Source: JAZNOQ01 sp045589215
GTDB lineage: Bacteria > Bacillota > Clostridia > Oscillospirales > CAG-272
Assembly: GCA_045589215.1 (NCBI GenBank)
Contig: JAZNOQ010000021.1
Coordinates: 1-35,280, forward strand
DNA length: 35,280 bases
Direction: 5' to 3'
This document shows, one piece after another, positions 15,233-23,501 of this stretch (positions are counted from its first letter, which is position 1; each line of letters starts with the position of its first letter). The position numbers and the translations under genes are program-made. Below the pieces are notes generated by a model that saw nothing but the letters and a program-made list of their open reading frames with translations, was not told the origin of the DNA and did no database searches.

Positions 15233-15482
15233 ACGGATCTGTCCGTGTTACCACTCTGCTTCGCGTCTGCCTTGCGGACGGACGCCTTATGGGGCATCTC
15301 TCTGTATGTCCCTCGATATGACGGTCGAACCCGTCGCAGCCTACTGTTCGTTCGGTGCGAGGCTCCCGAAGTGTAATTCACCCTTGCGTGCTTAACGGCT
15401 CACACCAACCGCCGTCTCTCTGAAAAGCGATACGCAAATGCTACTTGTCTTCGATCATTGCTTTTTTGAGTATTAAAATAAT
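15192..15482 (-). promoter_or_regulatory. T-box leader, specifier UAC (tyrosine)
   Basis: The reverse-strand leader shows the T-box layout. Stem I has AGAGAG (about 15421-15415) and the distal GGTTGGTGTGAGCC loop; the specifier loop has AAGTAG opposite GAAT-TAC-A, so the specifier triplet is TAC (15375-15373), decoding tyrosine. The antiterminator GCAGAG-TGGT-AACACGGA has the bulge TGGT (15253-15250), which pairs with ACCA, the 3' end expected for a tRNA with discriminator A such as tRNA-Tyr. Its CTCTGC arm also forms part of a 15-base perfect terminator stem. Uncharged tRNA-Tyr would turn the transporter operon on. The triplet frame could be misread (TTA is one base over), but purine-following TAC fits the family best. 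Confidence 0.88.
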
Positions 15483-15489
15483 TGCGTTT

Positions 15490-15518
15490 ATTTTATCACG
15501 GTAAAGCGCGCTTGTCAA
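15490..15518 (-). promoter_or_regulatory. Promoter of the T-box operon
   Basis: The reverse strand has TTGACA, a 17-base spacer and TAAAAT just upstream of the leader. Confidence 0.85.
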
Positions 15519-15605
15519 GGGGTTTTGAATATTTTTCTGAAAATCCGAATATTTTTTCACGAGAAGCCGCCTGATGCAAAGAGATCGGGGAAGAGCACCG
15601 TGTGA

Positions 15606-16541
15606 TCACGGCGCGTAAAACGCATGGCTTCCGATCGTGCAGACGTAGGTCAGATTGTTTCTGAACCATGTGTCCGATGCGAGAGACGGATTTACGAAAT
15701 ACTGAATATTTCCCGAGACGCGATAGCCGTTCAGAACCTCCTTTGCTGCCTTCACCGAGCTTGCCGAGGGCGTTTTATAGATGCTGCCGTTTGCGGTAGG
15801 TGTGAATTGTACGCCGTTCTTGCGGTCGAAGATCACGCTGTAGACGGTGTTCGGATAGCTCTTCGATCTGACACGGTTCATAATGACCGTTCCGACCGCG
15901 AGCTTTCCGTTATATGGCTCGCCGCCTGCCTCTGCGTGGATGATGCGCGAGAGCCAATAGAGGTCGGTGTCCGAATAAGTGCTTGTGCTTCCGCTTGATG
16001 TACCCGAGCCTGCAGAGCCGCCGGGTGAGCCTCCGGATGAGCCCTTCGTCAGCACCGCCGTGAAGGTCTTGGCGTTCCACGACACCGAATATCCGAGGGA
16101 TTTTGCCATCGGTCGGACGGGCACGAAGAGAGTGCCGCCGATCAGAAGATTTTTTGCACTCGAGCTGATCGGTGAGCCATTTAACGTGACGCCGCTTTTA
16201 CCGACCGTTGCCGTGACCGTCGTATTGCCTGACCTCATCGTAGCGGTGCGCGTGGATGCCTTCCAGCTGACCGAGCTGCCGGGCAGTACTTCGTTTGCAA
16301 ATGCGCGGAAGGGAACGTATGTAGTCGAATTCACGATACGCGCCTTTCCGCTCGTGACCGCCCTGCCGTTTACCGTCACCCGAACGGCTGTCGCTGCGGA
16401 TGCGGGCAGTGCGAGGACCGTACACATAATCGAAACGAGCAGGAGCGTAAGCAGGAGCCGCGAGGCTCGTCGCATACGCCGTGTCTGTCTGACGGCTTCT
16501 CTGTTTGGCGGTCGGACTGTTTTCATTGTCATTTTGTTCAT
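15606..16541 (-). CDS. SleB-type cell wall hydrolase with copper-amine-oxidase-like N-domain
   Basis: This 311-residue secreted protein begins with an Arg-rich N-terminus and a signal or anchor helix (about 29-50, ending ALPASAATA). Residues about 52-165 form a copper amine oxidase-like N-terminal domain (VTVNGRAVTS... YVPFRAFANEV... LFVPVRPMAKSLGYSVSWN), a common non-catalytic module on Clostridia wall proteins. After a Gly/Ser linker (about 168-190) comes the hydrolase-2 (SleB/CwlJ) domain; IIHAEAGGEPYNGKLAVGTVIMNRV carries the catalytic Glu. Such enzymes cleave cortex or wall glycan, often in spore germination, which suggests a spore former. AGGAG lies eight bases before the ATG. Single-gene unit. 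Confidence 0.9.
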   Translation of the reverse strand: MNKMTMKTVRPPNREAVRQTRRMRRASRLLLTLLLVSIMCTVLALPASAATAVRVTVNGRAVTSGKARIVNSTTYVPFRAFANEVLPGSSVSWKASTRTATMRSGNTTVTATVGKSGVTLNGSPISSSAKNLLIGGTLFVPVRPMAKSLGYSVSWNAKTFTAVLTKGSSGGSPGGSAGSGTSSGSTSTYSDTDLYWLSRIIHAEAGGEPYNGKLAVGTVIMNRVRSKSYPNTVYSVIFDRKNGVQFTPTANGSIYKTPSASSVKAAKEVLNGYRVSGNIQYFVNPSLASDTWFRNNLTYVCTIGSHAFYAP

Positions 16542-16600
16542 CAGGTTGTCTCCTTTCTCCTTGTTTTTCCCGCAGAAAATGCTTTCGCGGGTCTGTAAAT

Positions 16601-16629
16601 ATTGTAACAGAAGCCTTGCCTTGCGTCAA
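16601..16629 (-). promoter_or_regulatory. Promoter of the SleB-like gene
   Basis: The reverse strand has TTGACG, a 17-base spacer and TACAAT, about 60 bases before the start codon. It looks like a vegetative sigma-A promoter rather than a sporulation one. Confidence 0.8.
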
Positions 16630-16694
16630 GGAACAATATTTGGAAGAAGTCTTTTGCAAAGAAGATAAAAAAATGTAAAAAAATATGCATTCCA

Positions 16695-16723
16695 TTGACA
16701 AAGAGGGCGCGGTGTGGTATCAT
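16695..16723 (+). promoter_or_regulatory. Promoter of the araB operon
   Basis: TTGACA, a 17-base spacer and TATCAT lie about 62 bases before the ribulokinase gene. No clear operator palindrome was seen. Confidence 0.78.
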
Positions 16724-16784
16724 AAAACCGTTACGGATAGGCTTCGTGACCGACAGAACTATGTAATTTGAAAGGATAATAAAG

Positions 16785-18452
16785 ATGGCATTTTACACGA
16801 TCGGTATAGATTTCGGATCCCTCTCGGGGAGAGCCGTGCTCGTTGATACGGAGAACGGCAGGGAGGTTGCGGATGCGGTTCTTGAATATCCGCACGCGGT
16901 GATGGATACCGTGCTGTGCGATACGGACGTGCGGCTTCCTGCGGACTTTGCCCTTCAGCATCCCCGTGATTATATTGAGGTGCTTGAAACGGTAATCCCT
17001 GCGGTTTTTGAAAAAAGCGGCGTCCGAAGAGAGGAGGTCGTCGGGATCTGCATCGATTTCACGACCTGCACGATGCTTCCTGTGAGGAAGGATCTGACCC
17101 CGCTCTGCTTTGATGAAAACTACAGTAAAAATCCGCACGCATACGTTAAGATGTGGAAGCATCACGCGGCACAGCCTTATGCCGACCGTATGAATGAGAT
17201 CGCGAGGGAGCGCAATGAAAAATGGCTTCCGCGCTTCGGCGGAAAGATCTCGTCCGAGTGGCTTTTTCCGAAGATCTGGGAAACGCTCGACCGCGCCCCC
17301 GAGGTGTATGAGGCGGCTGACGCATTTATAGAAGCGGGCGATTTTATTACGGCTTGTCTCACCGGTGAGATTACGCGAAGCTATGCGTTTGCGGCATATA
17401 AGGGTGAATACGTTGACGAAAACGGCGGATGGCCGACCGAGGATTTTCTCTCGTCGCTTGACGCAAGACTTCGCACCGTTGTTTCCGATAAGCTGTACGG
17501 AAGGATCGTCTACGGCGGCGAAAAGGTCGGCGTGGTATCCGAAGCGGCGGCACGGAGATTTGGGCTTGCCCCCGGAACGGCGGTCGCCGCGTCTCTCCCC
17601 GACGCGCACATCGCGTCTGCCGCGATGAAGCAACGCGAGGCGGGGGATATGTTCGGTGTCTTCGGCACGTCTGCGTGCTATATGGTGATCGACGGGAAGG
17701 ATGTGATCGTCCCCGGCACCTGCGGCACGGTGAAGGACGGTCTCGCTCCCGGCTTTTACGGATATGAGGCGGGGCTTTGCTGTCTCGGCGACCACTATGC
17801 GTGGGCGTGTGAGAATGCGATATCCGCAGAATACGTGAAGGAAGCCGAGGCGCGCGGCATTCCGATGATACGTCTTCTTTGTGAAAAGGCGGCAAGACAG
17901 CGCCCCGGGGAGCATGGACTTCTCGCACTCAATTGGTGGAACGGCAACCGCAATATTCTCGTGGATGCCGAGCTGTCGGGGATGCTGATCGGTATGAGCC
18001 TGCGGACAAAACCCGAGGACATCCTTCGCGCACTGATCGAGGCGACCGCCTTCGGCACGCGTGTGATCATTGAGAATTACGAGAAAAACGGTGTCGGGGT
18101 GAAGCGGTTTGCCGCGGGTGGCGGTATTGCGCGGAAGGATCCCTTCACGATGCAGCTTTTTGCAGACGTACTTAAGATGGACATTGAGGTTGCCGAGTCA
18201 AAGCAGATCCCAGCCTTGTCGGGGGCGATCTATGCGGCGGTCGCGGCAGGGAAGAAGGCGGGCGGATACGACACCTACGCGGAAGCCTGTGAAAAAATGG
18301 GAAGCCCGATCTTTGCGGTCTACCACCCGAACCCCGAGGCGTCGCGCGTATATGACCGCCTGTACGGGGAGTACGTTAAACTACACGATTATTTCGGACG
18401 CGGCGAGAATGACGTGATGAAGACCCTGCGTGCGATCCGCGACGGTAAATAA
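16785..18452 (+). CDS. araB: Ribulokinase (FGGY kinase, AraB type)
   Basis: FGGY carbohydrate kinase of 555 residues, close to AraB length, which phosphorylates L-ribulose to L-ribulose 5-phosphate in arabinose use. Visible are the N-terminal ATPase phosphate loop GIDFGSLSGRAVLVD (7-21), the AraB-like ICIDFTTCTMLPV and GGKISSEWLFPKIWE segments, LNWWNGNRN, and the C-terminal FAAGGGIARKDPFTMQLFADVL. AAAGG lies about ten bases before the ATG. No araA, araD or transporter is adjacent, so it is an orphan member; the operon instead continues with an unknown protein, a PopT-like carrier and a PHP protein. A different ketopentose substrate is possible. Confidence 0.9.
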   Translation: MAFYTIGIDFGSLSGRAVLVDTENGREVADAVLEYPHAVMDTVLCDTDVRLPADFALQHPRDYIEVLETVIPAVFEKSGVRREEVVGICIDFTTCTMLPVRKDLTPLCFDENYSKNPHAYVKMWKHHAAQPYADRMNEIARERNEKWLPRFGGKISSEWLFPKIWETLDRAPEVYEAADAFIEAGDFITACLTGEITRSYAFAAYKGEYVDENGGWPTEDFLSSLDARLRTVVSDKLYGRIVYGGEKVGVVSEAAARRFGLAPGTAVAASLPDAHIASAAMKQREAGDMFGVFGTSACYMVIDGKDVIVPGTCGTVKDGLAPGFYGYEAGLCCLGDHYAWACENAISAEYVKEAEARGIPMIRLLCEKAARQRPGEHGLLALNWWNGNRNILVDAELSGMLIGMSLRTKPEDILRALIEATAFGTRVIIENYEKNGVGVKRFAAGGGIARKDPFTMQLFADVLKMDIEVAESKQIPALSGAIYAAVAAGKKAGGYDTYAEACEKMGSPIFAVYHPNPEASRVYDRLYGEYVKLHDYFGRGENDVMKTLRAIRDGK

Positions 18453-18466
18453 GAAAGGGAAGTTTT

Positions 18467-19258
18467 ATGTCACGAAGAAGCACAAGGATCATAAAAATGA
18501 TCCTTCGATGGATATGCGGGCTGCTCGTATTTGCGGTCTCGGGCACTTTGATCCTTCGGATCCTCCTTTCGGGCGATCCGAAGAGCATCTCGGTGTTAAG
18601 CGTCAACGAGCGTACCGCCGCGGCGTATCGGCAGTACGGCGACACCTGGACGGCATACAGCAAGGGGAAATCCTCGATCACCCGTGCGGAGTACGAGGGC
18701 AAGGCGGGGGAAGATCACAAATTCCTGAACCAGAATAATTACGGCTACTTCGGCGTGACGCAATCGGTCATCATCGAAGAGGCAAAGCAGGTCCAGCTCG
18801 TCTTTCGTTACAACAACAGCACGATCAAGCATCTGAAGGCCGATTACGCGCTTTCCGAAATGCCTGCGCGAGAGGAGCATCTGTACGACGTTACGCTCGT
18901 GCTTGCGATCGATCTGACACCCGAGAGGGAGGATGATAATCTCACCGACCCGCTTGACCCCGAGAGCGTGCTTCTCCTGCGCGTTCAGCCCGACGAGGAT
19001 ATGACCGTCCGCACGACGAAAAATCTGTATAATTACTACCGCTACGTATTCGACCTTCCCGAGAGTGTGGAGATGGAGCATATTCTTGCCGTCTATGTTG
19101 ACATTTACTACGTGAACGATATCACCTATCTCGAGGAGGACGCGGATATTTACACGGACGAGCCCTACGGCACACTGTGCATTTACGATTACATATCGAA
19201 AATGACGCCGTATCAGCTTTCCTCTTCCGACAAGAAGGCATTGCAGGGAGCAGGCTGA
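18467..19258 (+). CDS. Hypothetical membrane-anchored extracellular protein
   Basis: The 263-residue protein has a basic N-terminus, one hydrophobic helix (about 12-33) and a roughly 225-residue soluble part, probably outside the cell. The soluble part is rich in Tyr, Asp and Glu, with beta-like stretches (KQVQLVFRYNNSTIKHLKADY, HLYDVTLVLAIDL, HILAVYVDIYYVNDITYLEEDADIY). I do not recognise a named family. AAAGGGAAG lies upstream of the ATG; the gap after araB is 14 bases and the gap to the PopT-like gene is 63, so it belongs to the same transcript. Its place next to a polyprenyl-phosphate carrier hints at an envelope role, which is only inference. Confidence 0.75.
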   Translation: MSRRSTRIIKMILRWICGLLVFAVSGTLILRILLSGDPKSISVLSVNERTAAAYRQYGDTWTAYSKGKSSITRAEYEGKAGEDHKFLNQNNYGYFGVTQSVIIEEAKQVQLVFRYNNSTIKHLKADYALSEMPAREEHLYDVTLVLAIDLTPEREDDNLTDPLDPESVLLLRVQPDEDMTVRTTKNLYNYYRYVFDLPESVEMEHILAVYVDIYYVNDITYLEEDADIYTDEPYGTLCIYDYISKMTPYQLSSSDKKALQGAG

Positions 19259-19321
19259 CCGTTTGGCACAAGACGCTCTGCGGAGCGAAAGACCACGAAA
19301 TGAGAGGATATTTTCCGAGGT

Positions 19322-20182
19322 ATGAAGAAAAACGCAGTGATCAAAATTATACTGTATCTTTTGCAGGGTGTGTTCGTTGGTGTCGGGGCAATTCTGCCCG
19401 GCATCAGCGGCGGCGTGCTTTGCGTTGCATTCGGCATTTACGAGCCGATGATGGAGCTGTTTACGCATCCCTTCAAGGCTCTGAAGAAAAATTATAAAAT
19501 GTTCATTCCGATCGGGATCGGGGCGGTCATCGGCTTCGTGTTACTCGCAAAGGCGGTAGAGGTCTTGTTCGGTAAATATGAGACTGTCTCCCTGATGCTG
19601 TTTCTCGGACTGATCTTCGGGACGGTTCCCGCGCTTTTCAAGACATCCGAGAGGAGTGACGCCAAAAAGAGCTGGACCCCGTTTGTCCTTGCGCTCACAC
19701 TTGCATTTTTCTTCTTCCATTTCCTTGAAAACAGTGTAAGCACCGTGATCGCACCGTCGGTCTGGAGCTATCTCTTCTGCGGGCTTGTCTGGGGGCTCAG
19801 CCTGATCATCCCCGGGCTCAGCTCCTCCTCGATCCTCCTCTATCTCGGGCTTTATACGCCGATGACCGAGGGTATTGCTGCGTTTGATTTTTCGGTTCTG
19901 ATCCCGCTGTTTCTCGGTATCGGCGCGTCGGCACTTCTGCTTGCGCGGCTTGTGAATATGCTGTTTCAAAAGCAATATGCCGTGATGTCGCGCGTTGTGC
20001 TTGGCTTTGTGATCGCGTCATCCCTTACGATCGTTCCGAATTCTCTCGGCAGTCCGCTTACCGCGGTCATCTCTCTTCTTTGCTTTGCTGTCGGCTTTGC
20101 CGTAGCAAGGGGAATGGATCTCGTACGGCAGAGACAGGAGAGGGCTTCGCCAGACCGTGACGAGGGGAAGCCTTCCCTCTGA
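19322..20182 (+). CDS. popT: DUF368/PopT-family polyprenyl-phosphate transporter
   Basis: The 286-residue membrane protein has the DUF368 hallmarks: VFVGVGAILPGISGGVLCVAFGIYEPM near the N-terminus and the second, repeat-related LSLIIPGLSSSSILLYLGLYTPM in the middle, giving an inverted-repeat architecture with about eight helices. DUF368 proteins were shown to recycle undecaprenyl phosphate across the membrane for cell-wall synthesis. The match is by sequence phrase; activity is inferred. Its last residues (ASPDRDEGKPSL) are hydrophilic and overlap a GAGGG/CCCTC hairpin. The binding site before the ATG (GAGG, only a few bases away, or GAGAGG further up) is weak. Confidence 0.88.
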   Translation: MKKNAVIKIILYLLQGVFVGVGAILPGISGGVLCVAFGIYEPMMELFTHPFKALKKNYKMFIPIGIGAVIGFVLLAKAVEVLFGKYETVSLMLFLGLIFGTVPALFKTSERSDAKKSWTPFVLALTLAFFFFHFLENSVSTVIAPSVWSYLFCGLVWGLSLIIPGLSSSSILLYLGLYTPMTEGIAAFDFSVLIPLFLGIGASALLLARLVNMLFQKQYAVMSRVVLGFVIASSLTIVPNSLGSPLTAVISLLCFAVGFAVARGMDLVRQRQERASPDRDEGKPSL

Positions 20183-20232
20183 TACCCCTTCCTCCCACGA
20201 CTTAAATTTTTATTATACAAAGGAGAAAATCT

Positions 20233-21651
20233 ATGTTACCTGTTCTTGAGAATTACAAGATCTATCCGTCGGTCGTTCCTGCAGATACCGAGATCGAAAT
20301 GACGGTCGTTCCCGCGGGAAGGGCATTCCTATTTTTCGAGGGAAGGGAGTACGAGATCCTGCACGTCGAGATCGGCGGTGACGAGGATTATTATCACGAT
20401 CCGCATAATCAAAGGCGCTTCACCGTAACGGCAAGGGATGGCGTTTTGCGGTTCCCGTATACCTTTGACGGAGAAAAGGAGCACGCGATCATAGTCTTTC
20501 TCGATGAGAAGCGGTCGGTGAAGCTTCCCGTATATTCTCTGAAAGAGGATCTCTACCGCCTGCGCCCCCTCAGAGGCGACTTCCACTCACATTCCTATCG
20601 CTCGGACGGAAAGCACGATCCTGCGGAGGCGGCAAGCCATTTCCGCGAGCAAGGATATGATTTCTATGCCCTGACCGACCATAACAGATATTATCCCGGT
20701 GACGAGGTGGACGAGGTCTATGCGGGCGTGAAAATGGATTTCACGCGTGTCAGGGGCGAGGAGCTACATACCCCGGGGAGCGTTGTACATATCGTGCACG
20801 TCGGCGGAAGCCGCAGCATCACTGAGGAATATTTCCGCGATCCCGTGACCTTTGAACGCGAGGTGGACGAGCTTCGTCCGCTCGTTCCCGCGAGTGTTCC
20901 CGAACGGTATAAGGATCGCTACGCGAGAGCGATCTGGGCGTCGAAAAAGATCCGCTCGGTGGGCGGTATCCCGATCTTTCCGCATCCGTATTGGAGACCC
21001 GGGAAATCCATGGCGTACAACGTCTGCGACGAGTTTGCGAAGATCCTTCTCACGAGCGGTCTCTTTGACGCATACGAGCTGATCGGCGGGATGGAAAAGG
21101 ACGGAAATAACCGTTCGGTCGCGCTTTGGGGCGAGCTTCGGGCAGAGGAAGGATTAAAAATCTCCGTTGTGGGATCGAGTGACGTGCATGGAATGGAGGA
21201 CTCCCCCACCTTCCCGAGTGCTTTTACGGTTTGCTTTGCGGAGAAGAACGAAAACGATTCGATCATTGAAGCTGTGAAGGCGGGCAGAAGCGTTGCAGTT
21301 GAGTCGGACGGTGTTGAATACGATTGCGTGAGACGCGCATACGGGAGTCTTAGACTTGTTTCGTACGCACAGTTCCTGCTCAAATATTACTTCCCGACGC
21401 ATCAGCGTGTGTGTCAGGGGGAGGGCGTCGCAATGCGCGCCTACGCGATGGGCGAATGCGGAAGGGAGCTGATCGAGGTGCAGGCAAAGGCGACCGAGGA
21501 TCACCGCAGACGCTTCTTCGGCGAGATCCCGCCCGTCCTGCCGAATGCGGAAATGCTCGAATTCGAGAACCGCTACAGGGGGAGACACCTTGCGGGTCCG
21601 ACGACGAAGGGGAGTCTCGTGTTTATGAATAAGGTCAATAGACAGATCTGA
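20233..21651 (+). CDS. PHP-domain metal-dependent phosphoesterase-like protein
   Basis: The 472-residue protein has an N-terminal beta-rich region (about 1-110) and then a PHP domain that opens with RGDFHSHSYRSDGK (about 115-128) and continues with ALTDHNRYY, the first two His-rich metal motifs; later IPIFPHPYW and VVGSSDVHG supply further metal ligands. PHP domains hydrolyse phosphoesters using two or three metal ions; the substrate cannot be told. No signal peptide is present. AAAGGAG precedes the ATG. It closes the operon that starts with araB, ending at the terminator at 21659-21690. Confidence 0.85.
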   Translation: MLPVLENYKIYPSVVPADTEIEMTVVPAGRAFLFFEGREYEILHVEIGGDEDYYHDPHNQRRFTVTARDGVLRFPYTFDGEKEHAIIVFLDEKRSVKLPVYSLKEDLYRLRPLRGDFHSHSYRSDGKHDPAEAASHFREQGYDFYALTDHNRYYPGDEVDEVYAGVKMDFTRVRGEELHTPGSVVHIVHVGGSRSITEEYFRDPVTFEREVDELRPLVPASVPERYKDRYARAIWASKKIRSVGGIPIFPHPYWRPGKSMAYNVCDEFAKILLTSGLFDAYELIGGMEKDGNNRSVALWGELRAEEGLKISVVGSSDVHGMEDSPTFPSAFTVCFAEKNENDSIIEAVKAGRSVAVESDGVEYDCVRRAYGSLRLVSYAQFLLKYYFPTHQRVCQGEGVAMRAYAMGECGRELIEVQAKATEDHRRRFFGEIPPVLPNAEMLEFENRYRGRHLAGPTTKGSLVFMNKVNRQI

Positions 21652-21658
21652 GCTTTAA

Positions 21659-21690
21659 GGGGCTGATTCATCAAATCGGCCCCTTTTTTT
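21659..21690 (+). terminator. Terminator after the PHP gene
   Basis: GGGGCTGATT pairs with AATCGGCCCC (one G-T pair), followed by seven T. Confidence 0.93.
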
Positions 21691-21721
21691 ATATTTTTGT
21701 GCTTTTTCTTGAGAAACCCCC

Positions 21722-21750
21722 TTGCAAGAGCGAAAGAATTATGATACAAT
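21722..21750 (+). promoter_or_regulatory. Promoter of metK
   Basis: TTGCAA, a 17-base spacer and TACAAT. The leader to the start codon is only about 45 bases, too short for a SAM riboswitch. Confidence 0.8.
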
Positions 21751-21802
21751 ATATGTGATTATAAATTATTATGCAGTATTATGCGAAAAGGAACGAGATA
21801 AA

Positions 21803-22984
21803 ATGAAAAAAGTGCTTTTTACGAGTGAATCAGTGACCGAGGGACATCCCGATAAGATCTGCGATAAAATCTCCGACGCGATCCTTGACGAAATGCTCCG
21901 TCAGGATCCCATGTCGCGCGTTGCATGCGAGACCTTCTGTACGACGGGGCTTGTCTGCGTAATGGGTGAGATCACCACGAACGCTTACGTTGACATTCAG
22001 TCGGTCGTGCGCGAAACCGTCCGTGAGATCGGCTATACGCGTGCAAAATACGGCTTTGACTGCGACAGCTGTGCGGTCATCAGCTCGATCCACGAGCAGT
22101 CGCCCGATATCGCGATGGGCGTTGATCGCTCGCTTGAGGCAAAAGAGGGGACCGATCAGGACGGCTTCGACACGGGCGCGGGCGACCAGGGGCTGATGTT
22201 CGGATATGCCTGCGACGAGACGCCTGAGCTAATGCCTCTGCCGATCTCGCTTGCGCACAGACTTGCAAAGCGCCTCACCGAGGTCCGCAAGAACAAAACG
22301 CTCTCTTATCTCCGTCCCGACGGCAAGACGCAGGTGACGGTCGAATACGTGGATGACGTTCCGACACGCGTGGATACCGTCGTCATTTCCTCGCAGCACA
22401 GCGACACCGTTTCGCTCGAGCAGATCCGTTCCGATCTCATCCGTGAGGTCATCACGCCGATCATTCCCGCGTCGCTTCTCGACGACGAGACCAAGATCTA
22501 TGTCAATCCCACGGGACGCTTCGTTGTGGGCGGTCCTGCGGGCGACACGGGCCTTACGGGCCGTAAGATCATCGTAGACACCTACGGCGGATATTCGCGC
22601 CACGGCGGCGGTGCATTCTCGGGCAAGGACCCGACGAAGGTCGACCGCTCGGCATCCTATGCGGCGCGCTACATTGCGAAGAACGTCGTTGCGGCGGGGC
22701 TCGCATCGAAGTGCGAGGTTCAGCTTGCGTACGCGATCGGCGTGGCAAAGCCCGTTTCGGTGATGGTAGACACCTTCGGAACTGCAAGGATCTCGGAAGA
22801 GAAGATCTCTGAGGCGGTTCTCCGTCACGTGGATCTTCGCCCTGCGGCGATCATTGATCGCTTTGACCTGCGCCGTCCGATCTACTGTGATACTGCGGCG
22901 TATGGACATATGGGCAGAGAGGATCTCGATCTCCCGTGGGAGAGACGCGATCTCGCACCGCTTCTTCGCGCGGAGCTGCTTTAA
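21803..22984 (+). CDS. metK: S-adenosylmethionine synthetase
   Basis: MetK makes S-adenosylmethionine from methionine and ATP. The start is at 21803, with AAAAGGA upstream, giving 393 residues, the usual length; the frame is open 81 bases further up but that part covers the promoter. Visible signatures are SESVTEGHPDKICDKISDAILD (N-terminal ATP/methionine site), the GAGDQG loop, NPTGRFVVGGPAGDTGLTGRKIIVDTYGG and GGGAFSGKDPTKVDRS. Monocistronic, with no SAM-responsive leader seen. Confidence 0.97.
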   Translation: MKKVLFTSESVTEGHPDKICDKISDAILDEMLRQDPMSRVACETFCTTGLVCVMGEITTNAYVDIQSVVRETVREIGYTRAKYGFDCDSCAVISSIHEQSPDIAMGVDRSLEAKEGTDQDGFDTGAGDQGLMFGYACDETPELMPLPISLAHRLAKRLTEVRKNKTLSYLRPDGKTQVTVEYVDDVPTRVDTVVISSQHSDTVSLEQIRSDLIREVITPIIPASLLDDETKIYVNPTGRFVVGGPAGDTGLTGRKIIVDTYGGYSRHGGGAFSGKDPTKVDRSASYAARYIAKNVVAAGLASKCEVQLAYAIGVAKPVSVMVDTFGTARISEEKISEAVLRHVDLRPAAIIDRFDLRRPIYCDTAAYGHMGREDLDLPWERRDLAPLLRAELL

Positions 22985-23006
22985 GGTATAAATTTACGAA
23001 GAAAAG

Positions 23007-23050
23007 CCCGCTCGGTTGTGTTTTTTCTGCTTTGAGAAACGCCGAGCGGG
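23007..23050. terminator. Terminator between metK and the reverse-strand gene
   Basis: CCCGCTCGG pairs with CCGAGCGGG across a 26-base loop. Reverse reading gives a CTTTTCTTC tail; forward reading gives GGTTTGTCTGTTTTT. Probably serves both convergent genes. Confidence 0.7.
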
Positions 23051-23093
23051 TGGTTTGTCTGTTTTTGGAAGAAATCGCTCTTCGGAGCGAGGA

Positions 23094-23426
23094 CTACATA
23101 GAGGGGATATCCTCCTCGCTTTCCGTAAATACGAGCAGCTCGGCGTCGTACCCGATGAGAAAGGCGTCAAGCTCCTCCTGCACCGCGGGATCTTCATACA
23201 GTGACGTTGGAACGAGCACGAGAAGCGGATTCTTCGGGACGGACATCCTCGAAAAGACCTCACGCAGCAGATCGGGCAGAGCGCGGACGTCATCGCGCGA
23301 TAACAGCGTCAGGGAGATCTGCATCCCCTTCGGCGTGTAGCGGCTTTCCCAGAACAGACGAACGAGGCAGTACGCGCCGAACAGGGCAAGTACTGCAAGG
23401 ATCATAACGGAAATCAGTTCACCCAT
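23094..23426 (-). CDS. Small hypothetical membrane protein, 110 residues
   Basis: The start has an excellent site, GGAGGTGACTT directly before the ATG, which supports a real gene. The product has one N-terminal helix (about 4-23, ISVMILAVLALFGAYCLVRLF) and an approximately 85-residue soluble part with a strand-helix look (ISLTLLSRDDVRALPDLLREVFSRM, LLVLVPTSLYEDPAVQEELDAFL, AELLVFTESEED). I do not recognise the family. It sits alone, convergent with metK and divergent from recD2. Confidence 0.75.
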   Translation of the reverse strand: MGELISVMILAVLALFGAYCLVRLFWESRYTPKGMQISLTLLSRDDVRALPDLLREVFSRMSVPKNPLLVLVPTSLYEDPAVQEELDAFLIGYDAELLVFTESEEDIPSM

Positions 23427-23501
23427 AAGTCACCTCCGCTTCAGTATATGCGGCGTGGGAAACGTGTGTGACGGAAGAAACGGCAGGAAAGGAGAAACGC
23501 G

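Noticed and set aside
21751..21802. SAM riboswitch upstream of metK
   Set aside because: The leader after the promoter is about 45 bases, too short, and lacks the class I core sequences.
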